A DNA stretch of 64,000 nt from Paenibacillus melissococcoides (GTDB taxonomy: Bacteria > Bacillota > Bacilli > Paenibacillales > Paenibacillaceae), in NCBI GenBank assembly GCA_944800085.1, contig CALYLO010000006.1, positions 186,001-250,000 of the forward strand, read 5' to 3'. The notes under the pieces are model-generated. The model did not search any database. It was given only the letters and a program-made list of their open reading frames with translations, and had not been told where the DNA came from. Of the stretch, positions 1 through 8,904 are shown in pieces (the first letter of the stretch is position 1; each line of letters opens with the position of its first letter). Position numbers and translations under genes: made by a program.

Positions 1-933
1 GCATCTTCCGGCACGGCTTGGCGAGACGCCGCCTTGCAGCTTACTCCGGGCGAACGGGAGCGCCTCACCCAGGTGAAGGAACAGCGAAGCCGCCTGGAGG
101 AGGCCGTATCCGCAGCCGATCCGGTTCCTTCCAAGGAGGAGGAAGCGCGCCGGCAGGAGCAGGAGAAGCTTGAGCGGGAACGGCAGCTGCAGTTGGAGCG
201 AGACTATGCCGCATCGTTGGAGAAAAAAGATCGCGAGCGCTTCGCCGAGGACTTGAAGAAGGCCCGGCTTGAGGTATGCGAGAACGGAAAGGCATCGGCC
301 ATGTGCGTCGAGGCTCCGAAGCCAGAGAGCGCAACGGAGTGGACTTCGGGGAGCTCCTCGGGGAATGGAGAGAAGCCGAACCCGGACCCTGATCCCGATC
401 CGGATCCAGACCCTGATCCAGACCCCGACCCCGACCCGGATCCCGAACCGGAATTGAAGAAGGATGTGCTGGAACTGAGCGCAAGCGCGCCAGAGGTCCA
501 GGCGGGAGCCTCGGTCGAGATTACAGCCGTCTTGAAGCGATTGACGCAGCCGATTGACGTCGTCGCCATCCAGTTCGCTGTCCAAGCGAGCGGCGGAACG
601 CTCGATCGGAACAAGCTTGAGCAGGATGCAGCACTATACCGGCATGGCGGTGGCAAGTTCGATATTGCGCTGAACCCGGATAACTATAGTGAAAAGAACA
701 GCGTGGACGCGGTATCGGTCACCGGCGGCCGGGTATTGTACCGGATTCTCGTCACGACGCCCGGAGCGATCCGGCTCGACAGCGAGGATGCGATGCTGAC
801 GCTGCCTTATATTGCCGGATCGGGAGGAACGATGTCCTTCACGATATCCGACATCCGCTTCTATGATGCGGCAGGAACGGCTCACTCGATCGTCCCGATG
901 GAGAAGCCGTTGGAAATTAAAGTGAATCCATAA
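1..933 (+). CDS. Pro-Asp repeat / cohesin-like envelope protein, 5' partial
   Basis: The reading frame is open from the first base of the window, so the start lies upstream; at least 310 residues are visible. The first ~110 residues are highly charged (Glu/Arg/Lys) and probably form a coiled coil. A run of about ten Asp-Pro repeats follows (around bases 376-450), a typical extended linker of surface proteins. The last ~150 residues are a beta-rich domain resembling cohesin-type domains (pattern ASAPEVQAGASVEI, then VTGGRVLYRILVTTPG and FTISDIRFYDAAG). No catalytic motif is visible. It ends 18 bases before the NHL-repeat gene, so the two probably share a transcript. The cohesin-like call is by pattern only; a surface or scaffold role is inferred. 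Confidence 0.6.
   Translation, partial: ASSGTAWRDAALQLTPGERERLTQVKEQRSRLEEAVSAADPVPSKEEEARRQEQEKLERERQLQLERDYAASLEKKDRERFAEDLKKARLEVCENGKASAMCVEAPKPESATEWTSGSSSGNGEKPNPDPDPDPDPDPDPDPDPDPDPEPELKKDVLELSASAPEVQAGASVEITAVLKRLTQPIDVVAIQFAVQASGGTLDRNKLEQDAALYRHGGGKFDIALNPDNYSEKNSVDAVSVTGGRVLYRILVTTPGAIRLDSEDAMLTLPYIAGSGGTMSFTISDIRFYDAAGTAHSIVPMEKPLEIKVNP
376..450 (+). repeat. Tandem Pro-Asp codon repeat
   Basis: A tandem array of six-base units of the type GATCCN/GACCCN encodes about ten consecutive Asp-Pro dipeptides, forming a linker between a charged region and a cohesin-like domain. Codon choice varies between units, which argues for selection on the peptide rather than very recent slippage. 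Confidence 0.85.
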
Positions 934-951
934 GTCATAAAGGAGAATAGC

Positions 952-2697
952 ATGAATCGAAAAGTAAAGCAATTTCATTGGGTTAGCAAGATGCTCCTCC
1001 TTATGCTGTGCATCGGCGCGGCGACTGCGGATGGAACGGCTTCCGCATCGTCCGCGCCAGCTCCTATGACACCGTCGGTACAGGAAATGAGCCGCTTCGA
1101 CAGCTTGTCGACCCCTGCGTTCGGCTTCGCTGCCTGGAGCCGATCGCCGATCTGGTACGAGACGATCGATTGGGCGGGCTCTGGCGTGTCCGGCTCGGCT
1201 GACGGCCGCGGCGAACAGGCGCAGTTCCGCTATCCTGCCGGACTGCTGGCAGACAAGAACGGCGCGCTTCTTATCGCGGACACCTATAACCATCTGATCC
1301 GCCGGGCTGACGCTTCGGGACGGGTCGCCACGCTGGCTGGACAGGTCCGCTTCGCCGCGGAGACGCGGGAGCCGAACGGGAGCTGGGCGGACGGCAAGGG
1401 CACGGAGGCCCGCTTCAATCGGCCGATGGGGATGGCGGAGGATCGCCAAGGCAATCTCTATATTGCCGATGCGGCGAATCACGTCATCCGCAAGCTGGAC
1501 AAGTCGGGCCGGGTGACAACGGTTGCCGGCAGCGGTCTGGCCGGGTGGAAGGACGGCACAGGAACGGAGGCGCGCTTCAACGAGCCGCGGGATGTAGCCG
1601 TGGCGGAGGACGGTTCCCTCTACGTCGCGGATGCGCTGAATCATGTCATTCGGCGCATCGATGCGAATGGCAATGTGACGACGCTGAACGCGCGATCGAA
1701 GCGGATCGTCGAATACGCGCCCGGCGCGGTCGCGGCAGGAGGCGATTATGCGGACGGCAAGCTCGCGGAGTGCAAATTCAACGAGCCGAGCGGCCTGGCC
1801 TTCACTCCGTCCGGTGATCTGGTGGTCAGCGACACCGGGAATCAGCGCCTTCGCTTGATTAATCTGAAGCAGAAGCGCGTGACGACGCTGGCCGGTGCCG
1901 GATCGGTGGCCAGCTACAGCAGCAAGTTCCCGGATGCGCGGCTGTATGCCGCGGGAGGATACCGTGACGGGAAGGCGGGCGAGGCGCTGTTCAACGGCCC
2001 GGCAGGCATCGCCATTACGGCCGAGGGCGGCATCGTCGTCGCGGACCGGTGGAATCATGCCGTCCGTTATATTTATGAAGGCAAGGTGTATACATTGAGC
2101 GGCGGCGGGCGGACAGGCCATCAGAACGGCTGGGCGGAACAGGCGACATTTCGCGAGCCGATAGATGTGGCCGTGCTCAGCAACGGAACGATCGCGGTGG
2201 CGGACGGATTCAATAATTCGATTCGCCTTTTCCGCCGCTACACGCTGCCGGAGGAGGTTCGTTCCCCGTCCGGCGCAAGCCCGTCCGCGCAGGACGCGGT
2301 CATTGCGGTGTATAACGACCGGCGGGTCGAGACGCCGGTTCCTGCGGTTATCCGGAACAATCGCGCCTTCCTTCCGCTGGAGCCCTGGAAGAACCTGATC
2401 GGATACGGTGTGGAAGAGCTGGAATCAGACAAGGTGCGGGTAACGTTCGGGCCATCGGTTCTTATTCTGGAGCGGGACCTGCCGCAAGTGCAGGTGGAGC
2501 GCAGCGGGGTGAAGCGGACGCAGACGCTCAGCGCGGAGGAAGCGCCCTTCCGGCAAGACGGGCAGTGGCTGATCCCGGCACGCTTGGTCGATCAATTCGG
2601 GCTGCATGTCAATTGGGTTCCGGAGCTCCGGACGCTCATTCTTCGCGATACCGTATTCGGACGGCATAACGCGTCAGGCGAAGCAGCCGGACGATAA
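952..2697 (+). CDS. Secreted NHL-repeat protein with copper-amine-oxidase-type stalk domain
   Basis: A 581-residue secreted protein. Start ATG follows AAGGAG. Residues 1-33 form a signal peptide (basic MNRKVK, then hydrophobic MLLLMLCIGAATA). Six NHL repeats cover about residues 75-430, each with the form (D/G)G.L.(I/V)AD..N(H/N).(I/V)R, for example GALLIADTYNHLIRR and GNLYIADAANHVIRKL, predicting a six-bladed propeller. Residues ~445-570 match the copper amine oxidase N-terminal (stalk) domain, here without any oxidase domain; in Paenibacillaceae this domain commonly ends secreted proteins and is thought to bind the cell wall. NHL propellers usually mediate binding to protein, RNA or glycan. 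Ligand unknown. Confidence 0.8.
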   Translation: MNRKVKQFHWVSKMLLLMLCIGAATADGTASASSAPAPMTPSVQEMSRFDSLSTPAFGFAAWSRSPIWYETIDWAGSGVSGSADGRGEQAQFRYPAGLLADKNGALLIADTYNHLIRRADASGRVATLAGQVRFAAETREPNGSWADGKGTEARFNRPMGMAEDRQGNLYIADAANHVIRKLDKSGRVTTVAGSGLAGWKDGTGTEARFNEPRDVAVAEDGSLYVADALNHVIRRIDANGNVTTLNARSKRIVEYAPGAVAAGGDYADGKLAECKFNEPSGLAFTPSGDLVVSDTGNQRLRLINLKQKRVTTLAGAGSVASYSSKFPDARLYAAGGYRDGKAGEALFNGPAGIAITAEGGIVVADRWNHAVRYIYEGKVYTLSGGGRTGHQNGWAEQATFREPIDVAVLSNGTIAVADGFNNSIRLFRRYTLPEEVRSPSGASPSAQDAVIAVYNDRRVETPVPAVIRNNRAFLPLEPWKNLIGYGVEELESDKVRVTFGPSVLILERDLPQVQVERSGVKRTQTLSAEEAPFRQDGQWLIPARLVDQFGLHVNWVPELRTLILRDTVFGRHNASGEAAGR

Positions 2698-2746
2698 GGC
2701 AGGACTCGGGACAGAAGACGACTGATGAGAGAAGGGAGGAATCAGA

Positions 2747-4159
2747 ATGCCCCCTCGATCCGGCCAACCGGCCCCTCAATGGTCCAAAAAAGACCAAGCC
2801 TATATGAAGGAGTACCTGGAATCCCATCCGGACAACCGGATGGCCTGGTATTTGCTGGGCAAGCAATATGAGCGTTCCGGGGAGCAAGGGAAAGCTAACT
2901 ACTGCTTCAACCAGGCAGGAGATATCTATAAAGCGTTCGAGAATGAGCCTCTGCCGCAGGAGACGGTAGAGGAGCAGGTGAAGGAGCAGATGGAGCGCGA
3001 GAGGCGGCGCCGGACGAAGGCGCGCCGGCTGCGGGCCGGGTTATTGGCCATTCTGTTCCTTCTGCTGCTTGTCCTCTTGCCCGGCGGAGAGGCGGCGGCA
3101 CCGGACGGAACGCGTCTCCGCGTTCAGCGGGACAAGGCTCCTTCGCTGGCGACCCCGCAAGAGGAGGCCAGTGGCGGCACCTTCTACCGGCTGGTGGCCG
3201 CTGGAGATGACGAGGGCTATGCGCGCGCCTTGAAGCGGATCCTGGAGAAGGAGCGGAAGCCGGGCGGCAAGGATGCCGTCGTTCGGATGGAGGCCGACGA
3301 AGCGTGGCTCATCTGGTCGCGGAAGCCTGAGCCCGTCCTGTTGGCCAGCACGCCAACCGAAGGCGGGCCGATCGAGATGCTGCCGCTGGCGGAGCCCGAT
3401 TGCCGCTGCGAGGAGGAGAGGCTGGCGGTGAGCCAAGGCGCGGCGGGGTGGGCGGTAGCGAGCGAGCAGCGGCTGATTGCCAAGTCGGCCCTGACGGCTT
3501 ACGTCAAGCAGGGCAAGGGTGCCCCGGATCGATGGGCGGCCATGGCGAAGGCCTATCCGGCCAATTCCGTATCCGGCACATCGGCGGCGATCGAACAGGC
3601 TTATGCGGAGGTGCTGCAGGTCTACCGCAACGGGATGGGTCGCGGCTCGAAGCGGAAGCGGAACGAGAAGGCGCTCTCCCGCATGTGGGCGGATGAGGCC
3701 GATCCGTTCCGTGAGCCCATTCGAATCGTGGTCGACAAAAAACGGCATCGCCTGGGGGTCGTCAGCGGCGGCATCCTGCTCCGCAACTATGAGATCGGAC
3801 TCGGAGGCAGCCGCACGCCGAAGGGGAAGTTCGTTATCTCGGAGAAGGTGGTGAATCCGAATGGCTCCTCGACCGGCGCCTTCGGAAGCCGGGGGATGAC
3901 GCTGTCGGATACGTTGTACGCGATTCACGGCACGAATGAGCCGGACAGCATTGGCCGGGACGAGTCGCTGGGATGCATCCGCATGCTGCCGGATGATGTC
4001 GAGGAGCTGTTCGACATGGTGCCTATCGGGACGGAAGTCAGCATTGAATCGGATGTGCTGCCCGGCGAGCTTCGGATCCCCGAGCCGGAAGGACGGTACC
4101 GGCTCGATCTGACGCCGAAGCAGGATAACCCGGGCAAGGTCTACCGCTGGCTGGATTAA
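2747..4159 (+). CDS. Membrane-anchored L,D-transpeptidase (YkuD domain)
   Basis: A 470-residue protein with start ATG after GGGAGG. Residues 1-90 are a soluble, TPR-like N-terminus (NRMAWYLLGKQYERSGEQGKA); residues 96-112 are one membrane segment (AGLLAILFLLLLVLLP). Residues ~325-435 form a YkuD catalytic domain: IHGTNEP supplies the conserved His and SLGCIRM the catalytic Cys of the HX(n)S.GC motif. The domain makes or exchanges 3-3 peptidoglycan cross-links outside the membrane and in spore formers is often sporulation- or stress-linked. A cytoplasmic TPR fused through one membrane segment to an outer YkuD domain suggests the enzyme is tethered to an internal partner (inference). A strong terminator follows. 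Confidence 0.88.
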   Translation: MPPRSGQPAPQWSKKDQAYMKEYLESHPDNRMAWYLLGKQYERSGEQGKANYCFNQAGDIYKAFENEPLPQETVEEQVKEQMERERRRRTKARRLRAGLLAILFLLLLVLLPGGEAAAPDGTRLRVQRDKAPSLATPQEEASGGTFYRLVAAGDDEGYARALKRILEKERKPGGKDAVVRMEADEAWLIWSRKPEPVLLASTPTEGGPIEMLPLAEPDCRCEEERLAVSQGAAGWAVASEQRLIAKSALTAYVKQGKGAPDRWAAMAKAYPANSVSGTSAAIEQAYAEVLQVYRNGMGRGSKRKRNEKALSRMWADEADPFREPIRIVVDKKRHRLGVVSGGILLRNYEIGLGGSRTPKGKFVISEKVVNPNGSSTGAFGSRGMTLSDTLYAIHGTNEPDSIGRDESLGCIRMLPDDVEELFDMVPIGTEVSIESDVLPGELRIPEPEGRYRLDLTPKQDNPGKVYRWLD

Positions 4160-4180
4160 CCGCTGCCGCGGCGCAAAGAG

Positions 4181-4217
4181 AGAGCCATGTCCCTGGGAAG
4201 CTCAGGGGCACGGCTCT
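4181..4217. terminator. Bidirectional intrinsic terminator
   Basis: The arms AGAGCC...CCCTG and CAGGG...GGCTCT pair around a short loop, directly between the convergent L,D-transpeptidase gene and the 45-residue peptide gene. Confidence 0.75.
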
Positions 4218-4239
4218 TATTCCTTGAACGGCAGGCATG

Positions 4240-4377
4240 TTATCCGTTCATCACTAGTAAGATGGAAACGATAATGACAATAACCAGCGCGATGCCTCCT
4301 GCCCAAAAAATGGCTTTCTTGTTCACGGCATCCTGCGGCTTGGTCGCGATAACGGGAGGTTTCCGTTTCGTTGCCAT
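4240..4377 (-). CDS. Small single-pass membrane protein, 45 residues
   Basis: A short gene on the minus strand, preceded by an AAAGGTGAT ribosome-binding site seven bases before ATG. The product has a basic soluble N-terminus (MATKRKPPVIATKPQDAV) followed by one hydrophobic helix (AIFWAGGIALVIVIIVSILL) and ends MNG. It ends beside the bidirectional terminator at 4181-4217. No family name is recognised; the layout resembles small membrane peptides common between housekeeping genes in Bacillota. The ribosome-binding site, the clean helix and the terminator support it being real. Confidence 0.65.
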   Translation of the reverse strand: MATKRKPPVIATKPQDAVNKKAIFWAGGIALVIVIIVSILLVMNG

Positions 4378-4630
4378 AGTTCATCACCTTTCTTCGAAAT
4401 CGCTTGTTCACTGCCTTTATTGTAATCGTTTTCCGGGCAAAAGGCCAGACGAATTGAAAGTGAATCCAGACTTTTCTTTTGCCGAAGAAAGATTTAAACT
4501 ATTTGTTAGGGCCAAAATGCGCCTGCTTCTCTCAAAGGGACGGCTGCCGTGCCGGAGAAGGGGGTGGCGACGAGCCAAAATAGTACCGAAGCAGGCTTAT
4601 TGTCTGGCATGGATGAACGGAGTGAACACG

Positions 4631-5725
4631 TTGTTGTATCGATATATTGCAAAACCTCTGCTGTTTAAAATGGATCCGGAGCAGGCGCATCACCTCGTCA
4701 TCGGGGGGATGAGCACAGCAGGCCGGATTCCGGGCGTGCCAGCGCTGCTGAGAGGGGTATATGGGGTTGGAGAGAATCCGGCCTTGAAGACCGAGCTATT
4801 CGGCTTGTCCTTCCATACGCCGATTGGGTTGGCGGCCGGCCTGGACAAGAACGCGGAGGCGGTGAGCGGGCTCTCCGCGGTCGGCTTCGGGTTCATGGAA
4901 GTGGGAACCGTTACGCCCAAGGGGCAGCCGGGGAACGAGAAGCCGCGCATGTTCCGCTTGCCTCCGGACGAGGCGCTTATCAATCGGATGGGCTTCAATA
5001 ACAAGGGAGCGGACAGCATGCTGCAGTCGCTGTCGGCGCTGCCGAAGCGGCCGATTCCGGTATGGGTCAACATTGGCAAGAACAAGGCGACCCCGAACGA
5101 GCAGGCGCAGGATGATTATTTGTCCTGTCTGCGGACACTCTATCCGGTAGCAGACTTGTTCGTCATCAATATCAGTTCGCCCAATACGCCGGATCTGCGC
5201 AATCTGCAGCATGGAGACGAATTGAAGTCGCTGCTTCAAGCGGCCGTCACGGAAATGAAGCGGCTCAATGCCGAGCATGGCCGGAGCAAGGCCGTACTGG
5301 TCAAAATCGCTCCCGACGTGTCCGACGCCGAACTGGAGCAAATGACGAATACGATTATGGCGAGCGGCGTATCCGGGATTATCGCGACGAATACGACGCT
5401 GTCCCGCATGGGAGCCGAGCACAGCAACCGGCTGGAGGCCGGCGGCTTGAGCGGGCGGCCGCTGGAGGAGCGATCGACTCAGGTCGTGTCCCAGCTGTAC
5501 CGCCTGACGAATGGCTCGATCCCGATTATCGGCTCCGGCGGCGTATTCAGCGCAGAGGACGCTTATCGCAAGATTCGGGCCGGCGCCAGTCTGGTAGAGA
5601 TTTATACCGGCTTCATCTACCGGGGCCCGGGCGTTAACCGGGATCTGGCGGCTGGTCTGGCCCGCTTGCTGGAGCGGGACGGGTACCGGCATATATCCGA
5701 AGCCGTCGGCGCGGATCACCGGTAG
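4631..5725 (+). CDS. pyrD: Dihydroorotate dehydrogenase, quinone type (class 2)
   Basis: Oxidises dihydroorotate to orotate in pyrimidine synthesis, passing electrons to quinone at the membrane. TTG at 4631 is preferred because GGAG lies eight bases upstream and the product begins MLYRYIAKPLLFKMDPE, the usual class 2 amphipathic N-terminus; an in-frame ATG at 4613 is the alternative. With this start it is 364 residues. FMN-domain signatures include GLAAGLDKNAE near the N-terminus, NISSPNTPDLR (class 2 catalytic Ser region), VLVKIAPD and IIGSGGVFS. It stands alone rather than in a pyr operon, which is usual for the class 2 enzyme. Function is confident; only the start is uncertain. Confidence 0.93.
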   Translation: MLYRYIAKPLLFKMDPEQAHHLVIGGMSTAGRIPGVPALLRGVYGVGENPALKTELFGLSFHTPIGLAAGLDKNAEAVSGLSAVGFGFMEVGTVTPKGQPGNEKPRMFRLPPDEALINRMGFNNKGADSMLQSLSALPKRPIPVWVNIGKNKATPNEQAQDDYLSCLRTLYPVADLFVINISSPNTPDLRNLQHGDELKSLLQAAVTEMKRLNAEHGRSKAVLVKIAPDVSDAELEQMTNTIMASGVSGIIATNTTLSRMGAEHSNRLEAGGLSGRPLEERSTQVVSQLYRLTNGSIPIIGSGGVFSAEDAYRKIRAGASLVEIYTGFIYRGPGVNRDLAAGLARLLERDGYRHISEAVGADHR

Positions 5726-5792
5726 AACGATTAAAGACATCCGCTTGGACGATCATAGGTAACGGACGGTGGGAATGACAGGAGGCGCTTGA

Positions 5793-6602
5793 ATGGACGG
5801 AAGAGATTGGGGAAAGTTTTTGCTGCCATATGAGCAGGCCGTCGAAGAGTTGAAAGTCAAATTCAAGACGATGCGCTCGGAACTGAAGAAGCGGGAAGAG
5901 TATTCGCCGATTGAGTTCGTAACGGGACGGGTGAAGCGCATCTCCAGTATTCTGGACAAGGCGAAGCGGCTGGATGTCCCGATGGACCAGTTGGAGCGCG
6001 GAATCGAAGATATCGCCGGCATTCGCATCATGTGCCAATTCGTGGATGATATCCGCAGAGTCGCTGAGTTCATCCGCCATCGCAAAGATATGACCCTGCT
6101 GTACGAGAAGGATTATATTACGAACTATAAAGAGAGCGGCTACCGCAGCTTCCACATGATCGTGGAATACCCTGTGCAGACGGCGCTCGGCCAAAAGATG
6201 GTGCTGGCGGAGATCCAGATCCGGACGCTGGCGATGAACTTCTGGGCCACCATCGAGCATTCGCTCAATTACAAATACCGGGACAGCCTGCCGGAGGATG
6301 TGCGGCTGCGCCTGAAAAAGGCGGCGGAAGCCGCGTTCATTCTCGATAATGAAATGTCCAGCATCCGGCAGGAAATATTGGAGGCGCAGCGCGATTTCGA
6401 GGATCAGTCGCGTCTGGTGCATCAATGTCTGGCCCTGATTCAGGAGCTGTACTTTTATCATAAAGTAACGGAAGCCGTCCAGTTCCAGCAGCGCTTCAAC
6501 CTGCTGTGGGAACGGGAAGACCGGGCGGGAATCAAGCAGTTGGAGGAAGATATTATCGCCATGCTCCGGGAGGCGAAGCGCTCCGGCTCGGACGGCGAAT
6601 GA
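5793..6602 (+). CDS. relQ: Small alarmone synthetase, RelQ/SasB type
   Basis: Makes (p)ppGpp by pyrophosphate transfer from ATP to GDP or GTP. Start ATG follows AGGAGGCGCTTGA. The synthetase domain spans residues ~25-200: SPIEFVTGRVKRISSI, IEDIAGIRIMCQFVDDI, NYKESGYRSFHMIVEYP and EIQIRTLAMNFWATIEHS are close to Bacillus YjbM/SasB. There is no hydrolase, TGS or ACT domain, as expected for this class. At 269 residues it is about 55 longer than the Bacillus enzyme; the extra C-terminal part (QRFNLLWEREDRAGIKQLEE onward) is helical and unexplained. RelQ proteins are tetramers activated by pppGpp. A terminator follows, so it is probably monocistronic. Confidence 0.92.
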   Translation: MDGRDWGKFLLPYEQAVEELKVKFKTMRSELKKREEYSPIEFVTGRVKRISSILDKAKRLDVPMDQLERGIEDIAGIRIMCQFVDDIRRVAEFIRHRKDMTLLYEKDYITNYKESGYRSFHMIVEYPVQTALGQKMVLAEIQIRTLAMNFWATIEHSLNYKYRDSLPEDVRLRLKKAAEAAFILDNEMSSIRQEILEAQRDFEDQSRLVHQCLALIQELYFYHKVTEAVQFQQRFNLLWEREDRAGIKQLEEDIIAMLREAKRSGSDGE

Positions 6603-6671
6603 GCGGGCTGGACGATACTGTGCCATGAATGAAGCCGTGGTGGATAAAGAACAGAAGAGATGAAAGCATAG

Positions 6672-6702
6672 GAACGGCATCCGCAAGGGGCCGTTCTTTT
6701 TT
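6672..6702 (+). terminator. Intrinsic terminator after relQ
   Basis: GAACGGC pairs with GCCGTTC across an 11-base loop and is followed by TTTTTT. Confidence 0.85.
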
Positions 6703-6869
6703 GACACGAATCTCAAGCAGCAGCGTGAATCGTGGCCGGGCGCCTGAAGAGAAGCAGCATATTGAATTAGCAAAAACAGCGCGCTATGGAGATTCTATAA
6801 AGGTGCTGTTCCATAAGTAGTTTTGTTTTTAGATACAATGAGATAGTCCCTCTGCTTCTCACAGCTCGA

Positions 6870-6985
6870 CATGCCGAAAAGCTGCAAAACTACAGTTTTC
6901 CATTTTGACGTCTACTCCGTGAGTGACATTCCTGCAAAACTCAGGCTGTTGGAAAACCCCTGTTTTTTACGAAGTAATATCAATG
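6870..6985. repeat. Dispersed intergenic repeat (left of IS)
   Basis: The stretch carries AAGCTGCAAAACTACAG and TTCCTGCAAAACTCAGG with T- and A-rich tails. These resemble units at 8500-8632, 17525-17860, 34240-34310 and 35890-35985. No gene is seen between relQ and the transposase. Confidence 0.5.
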
Positions 6986-7053
6986 TAATATCATTTCGCT
7001 GGGAAAAAGTGGTGTTTGATGAGAGAGAATGGAGGGGGGATGGGGTCTTTGCT

Positions 7054-8412
7054 TTACCCCGCCCTTCTGGCGAGATGTGTGGCTATCTTTTTTATGTTCT
7101 GTGCAGTGGCTGTCATTAGCACTTGCTCCTGCACCTTGTCTCTTCCCCGAAACCGGCAATAGCGAAGTCCATGGAGCACTTTGGCATCCGCGAAACTTCG
7201 CTCAATGGTTTGGGCGCGTAGGGCATAAACGGCTTTTCCGCTCTCACTCTGGAAGTTTTGAACTACTTTCTCTTTGTGTTCTTCCCAGATATGCCGTTGT
7301 ATGGTGCGTTGTTTATTTTTGTTCTCGTTACACTTGCTCAATAATGTACAGGCAGCGCATTGTTTGGGATCGGATTTATAATCTCTGAATCCTTTTCGTG
7401 TTGTGGTGCGGTACGTGAGTTCTTGCTGGTTTGGACAGATAAAAACATTCTTTTCTGCATCATAATGAAATTTCTCTTTGGGAAATACACCGTGTTCACG
7501 GGTCGAACGCTCTGGAATAACTGCCGTGATGTTTAATTTGTTCGTACGGTAACAAACATAGGCCGTCATGTAACCAGAGTCGAGTGCAACGGCCTCCAGC
7601 GACTTTTCCCAGCCAAACTTCTCTATTTGATGTAGTAGACGATCTACATAAACAACCGAATCATTCACATTTCCAGGCGTAACGTAGCAGTCCGTAATCA
7701 CGTTGTATTTATGATCTACGGTGCGGTGATCTAAATAATGAAACCCTTCCGGTTTTCCATCCCGATTCAGGTTTCCGCTCTCCGGATCTGTTAAGCTAAC
7801 TTTTTGTTCCTTGGTTTCGGCCTCCTCTTTGGGAGGCAGTGGCTTTTTTCCAAAAGCGACCCGATCCTCATTCACGGCTTGCTCCAGCTCTTGGAGATAT
7901 TCATAAGGCGTACAAGTGACTTCTCGTTTCTCGTACCGTCCGTTATTGGCATTTGCCTTGATATGCGTGGAGTCGGTAAAGAGCAGCCGACCTCCCACCA
8001 TGTTGTGCTGAATCGCCTGCTGAACGATATTATCGAAGATATCTTGGAAGATGGTAGTATCCTTAAACCGATTTTTCCGGTTCCAGCTAAAGATCGAATG
8101 GTCAGGCGCTTTGCCGGAAAGCCCGAGCCGTAAGAACCACCGAAAAGCCAGGGAATCGTTGACGACTCGCTCCAGTTCTCGCTCTGAGCGAATGTTATAC
8201 AAGTAGCCGATCAGCAGCATTTTAAAGAACACAATGGGATCCACAGATGGTCGGCCGTTCGACTCGCTGTAGTAAGGACGCACAAGGTCCAAAATAAAGG
8301 TAAAATCAATATGTTTATCGATATGACGAAGCAAGTGATCAGGGGCAACCATATGCTCAAGACAAACCAGTTCATAGTCCAGTTGTGGGTTGGGATCATT
8401 CGTGTAAAGCAT
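7054..8412 (-). CDS. Transposase, IS1182 family (DDE type)
   Basis: A 452-residue transposase starting MLYTNDPNPQLDYE. The N-terminal ~90 residues match the DUF772 helical domain common to IS5/IS1182 transposases (GRPSVDPIVFFKMLLIGYLY, RSERELERVVNDSLAFRWFL). The DDE domain follows: LLFTDSTHIKANAN holds the first Asp, AVALDSGYMTAYV the second, and QTIERSFADAKVLHGLRYCRFRG the C-terminal catalytic Glu. A Cys cluster (CPNQQ..., CAACTLLSKC) is typical of IS1182. The frame is intact, so the element may be active. The frame is also open further upstream, but the family N-terminus fits position 8412. Terminal inverted repeats could not be defined with confidence. Confidence 0.9.
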   Translation of the reverse strand: MLYTNDPNPQLDYELVCLEHMVAPDHLLRHIDKHIDFTFILDLVRPYYSESNGRPSVDPIVFFKMLLIGYLYNIRSERELERVVNDSLAFRWFLRLGLSGKAPDHSIFSWNRKNRFKDTTIFQDIFDNIVQQAIQHNMVGGRLLFTDSTHIKANANNGRYEKREVTCTPYEYLQELEQAVNEDRVAFGKKPLPPKEEAETKEQKVSLTDPESGNLNRDGKPEGFHYLDHRTVDHKYNVITDCYVTPGNVNDSVVYVDRLLHQIEKFGWEKSLEAVALDSGYMTAYVCYRTNKLNITAVIPERSTREHGVFPKEKFHYDAEKNVFICPNQQELTYRTTTRKGFRDYKSDPKQCAACTLLSKCNENKNKQRTIQRHIWEEHKEKVVQNFQSESGKAVYALRAQTIERSFADAKVLHGLRYCRFRGRDKVQEQVLMTATAQNIKKIATHLARRAG

Positions 8413-8499
8413 ACAAACACCGCGCTTTCCATGGATTATGATAAGAACATTATACCAAATTAACGCGGTGAATGGGTAATTAACATAGACTTTCTCAAC

Positions 8500-8632
8500 A
8501 CTCTGAAAACTGCAGGATTTTCTGCCATGCCAATGGGTTGGAAGGAAAAATCGGCGAAAAGGATGTAGTTTTGCATCAAGAGAGCGGCTGAACTGGCGTA
8601 AAATCCTGCACAAATGCAGGATTCGCTGCCTC
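8500..8632. repeat. Dispersed intergenic repeat (right of IS)
   Basis: Contains AACTGCAGGATTTTCTGCC, GTAGTTTTGCAT and ATCCTGCACAAATGCAGGATT, the same motif family as on the other side of the transposase. The IS therefore seems to have inserted into a repeat-containing gap. AATCCTGCA and TGCAGGATT are also self-complementary arms of a hairpin at the right end. Confidence 0.55.
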
Positions 8633-8784
8633 AACCATCTTCCGCTGCTCGTCCCGCCGCCGTCATTCCCGCCTCTGTATTCTTTGTTGTTAGCTTGATG
8701 GGGGTATTCTCTTTTTCGTATTTTTAGGGTATCTGATTACAATGGGAAGCTTACTTGACTGACAATCGTATTTTCCCGAGTAAA

Positions 8785-8814
8785 GGGTTGTCTCTATGGG
8801 AGACAGCCCTTTTT
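8785..8814 (+). terminator. Terminator-like hairpin
   Basis: GGGTTGTCTC pairs with GAGACAGCCC around a short loop and is followed by TTTTT. It isolates the IS region from the MFS operon. Confidence 0.65.
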
Positions 8815-8904
8815 GGCGTTTCCGCAAATGGTTGCCATCGGGGATGCGGGCAAGGAAGGGCAAGGGGAGGAGCTAGAGCAACGCGATCATCGACAAGCAA
8901 ATAA

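Noticed and set aside
65..656. Ser-Gly repeat frames antisense to the Asp-Pro repeat
   Set aside because: They are the mirror of the GATCCN repeat coding for Asp-Pro and lack start signals.
6985..8510. Terminal inverted repeats of the IS1182-type element
   Set aside because: Weak matches such as GAAAAAGTGGTGTTTGAT against the opposite end give only about 11 of 18 identities, too poor to set the borders.
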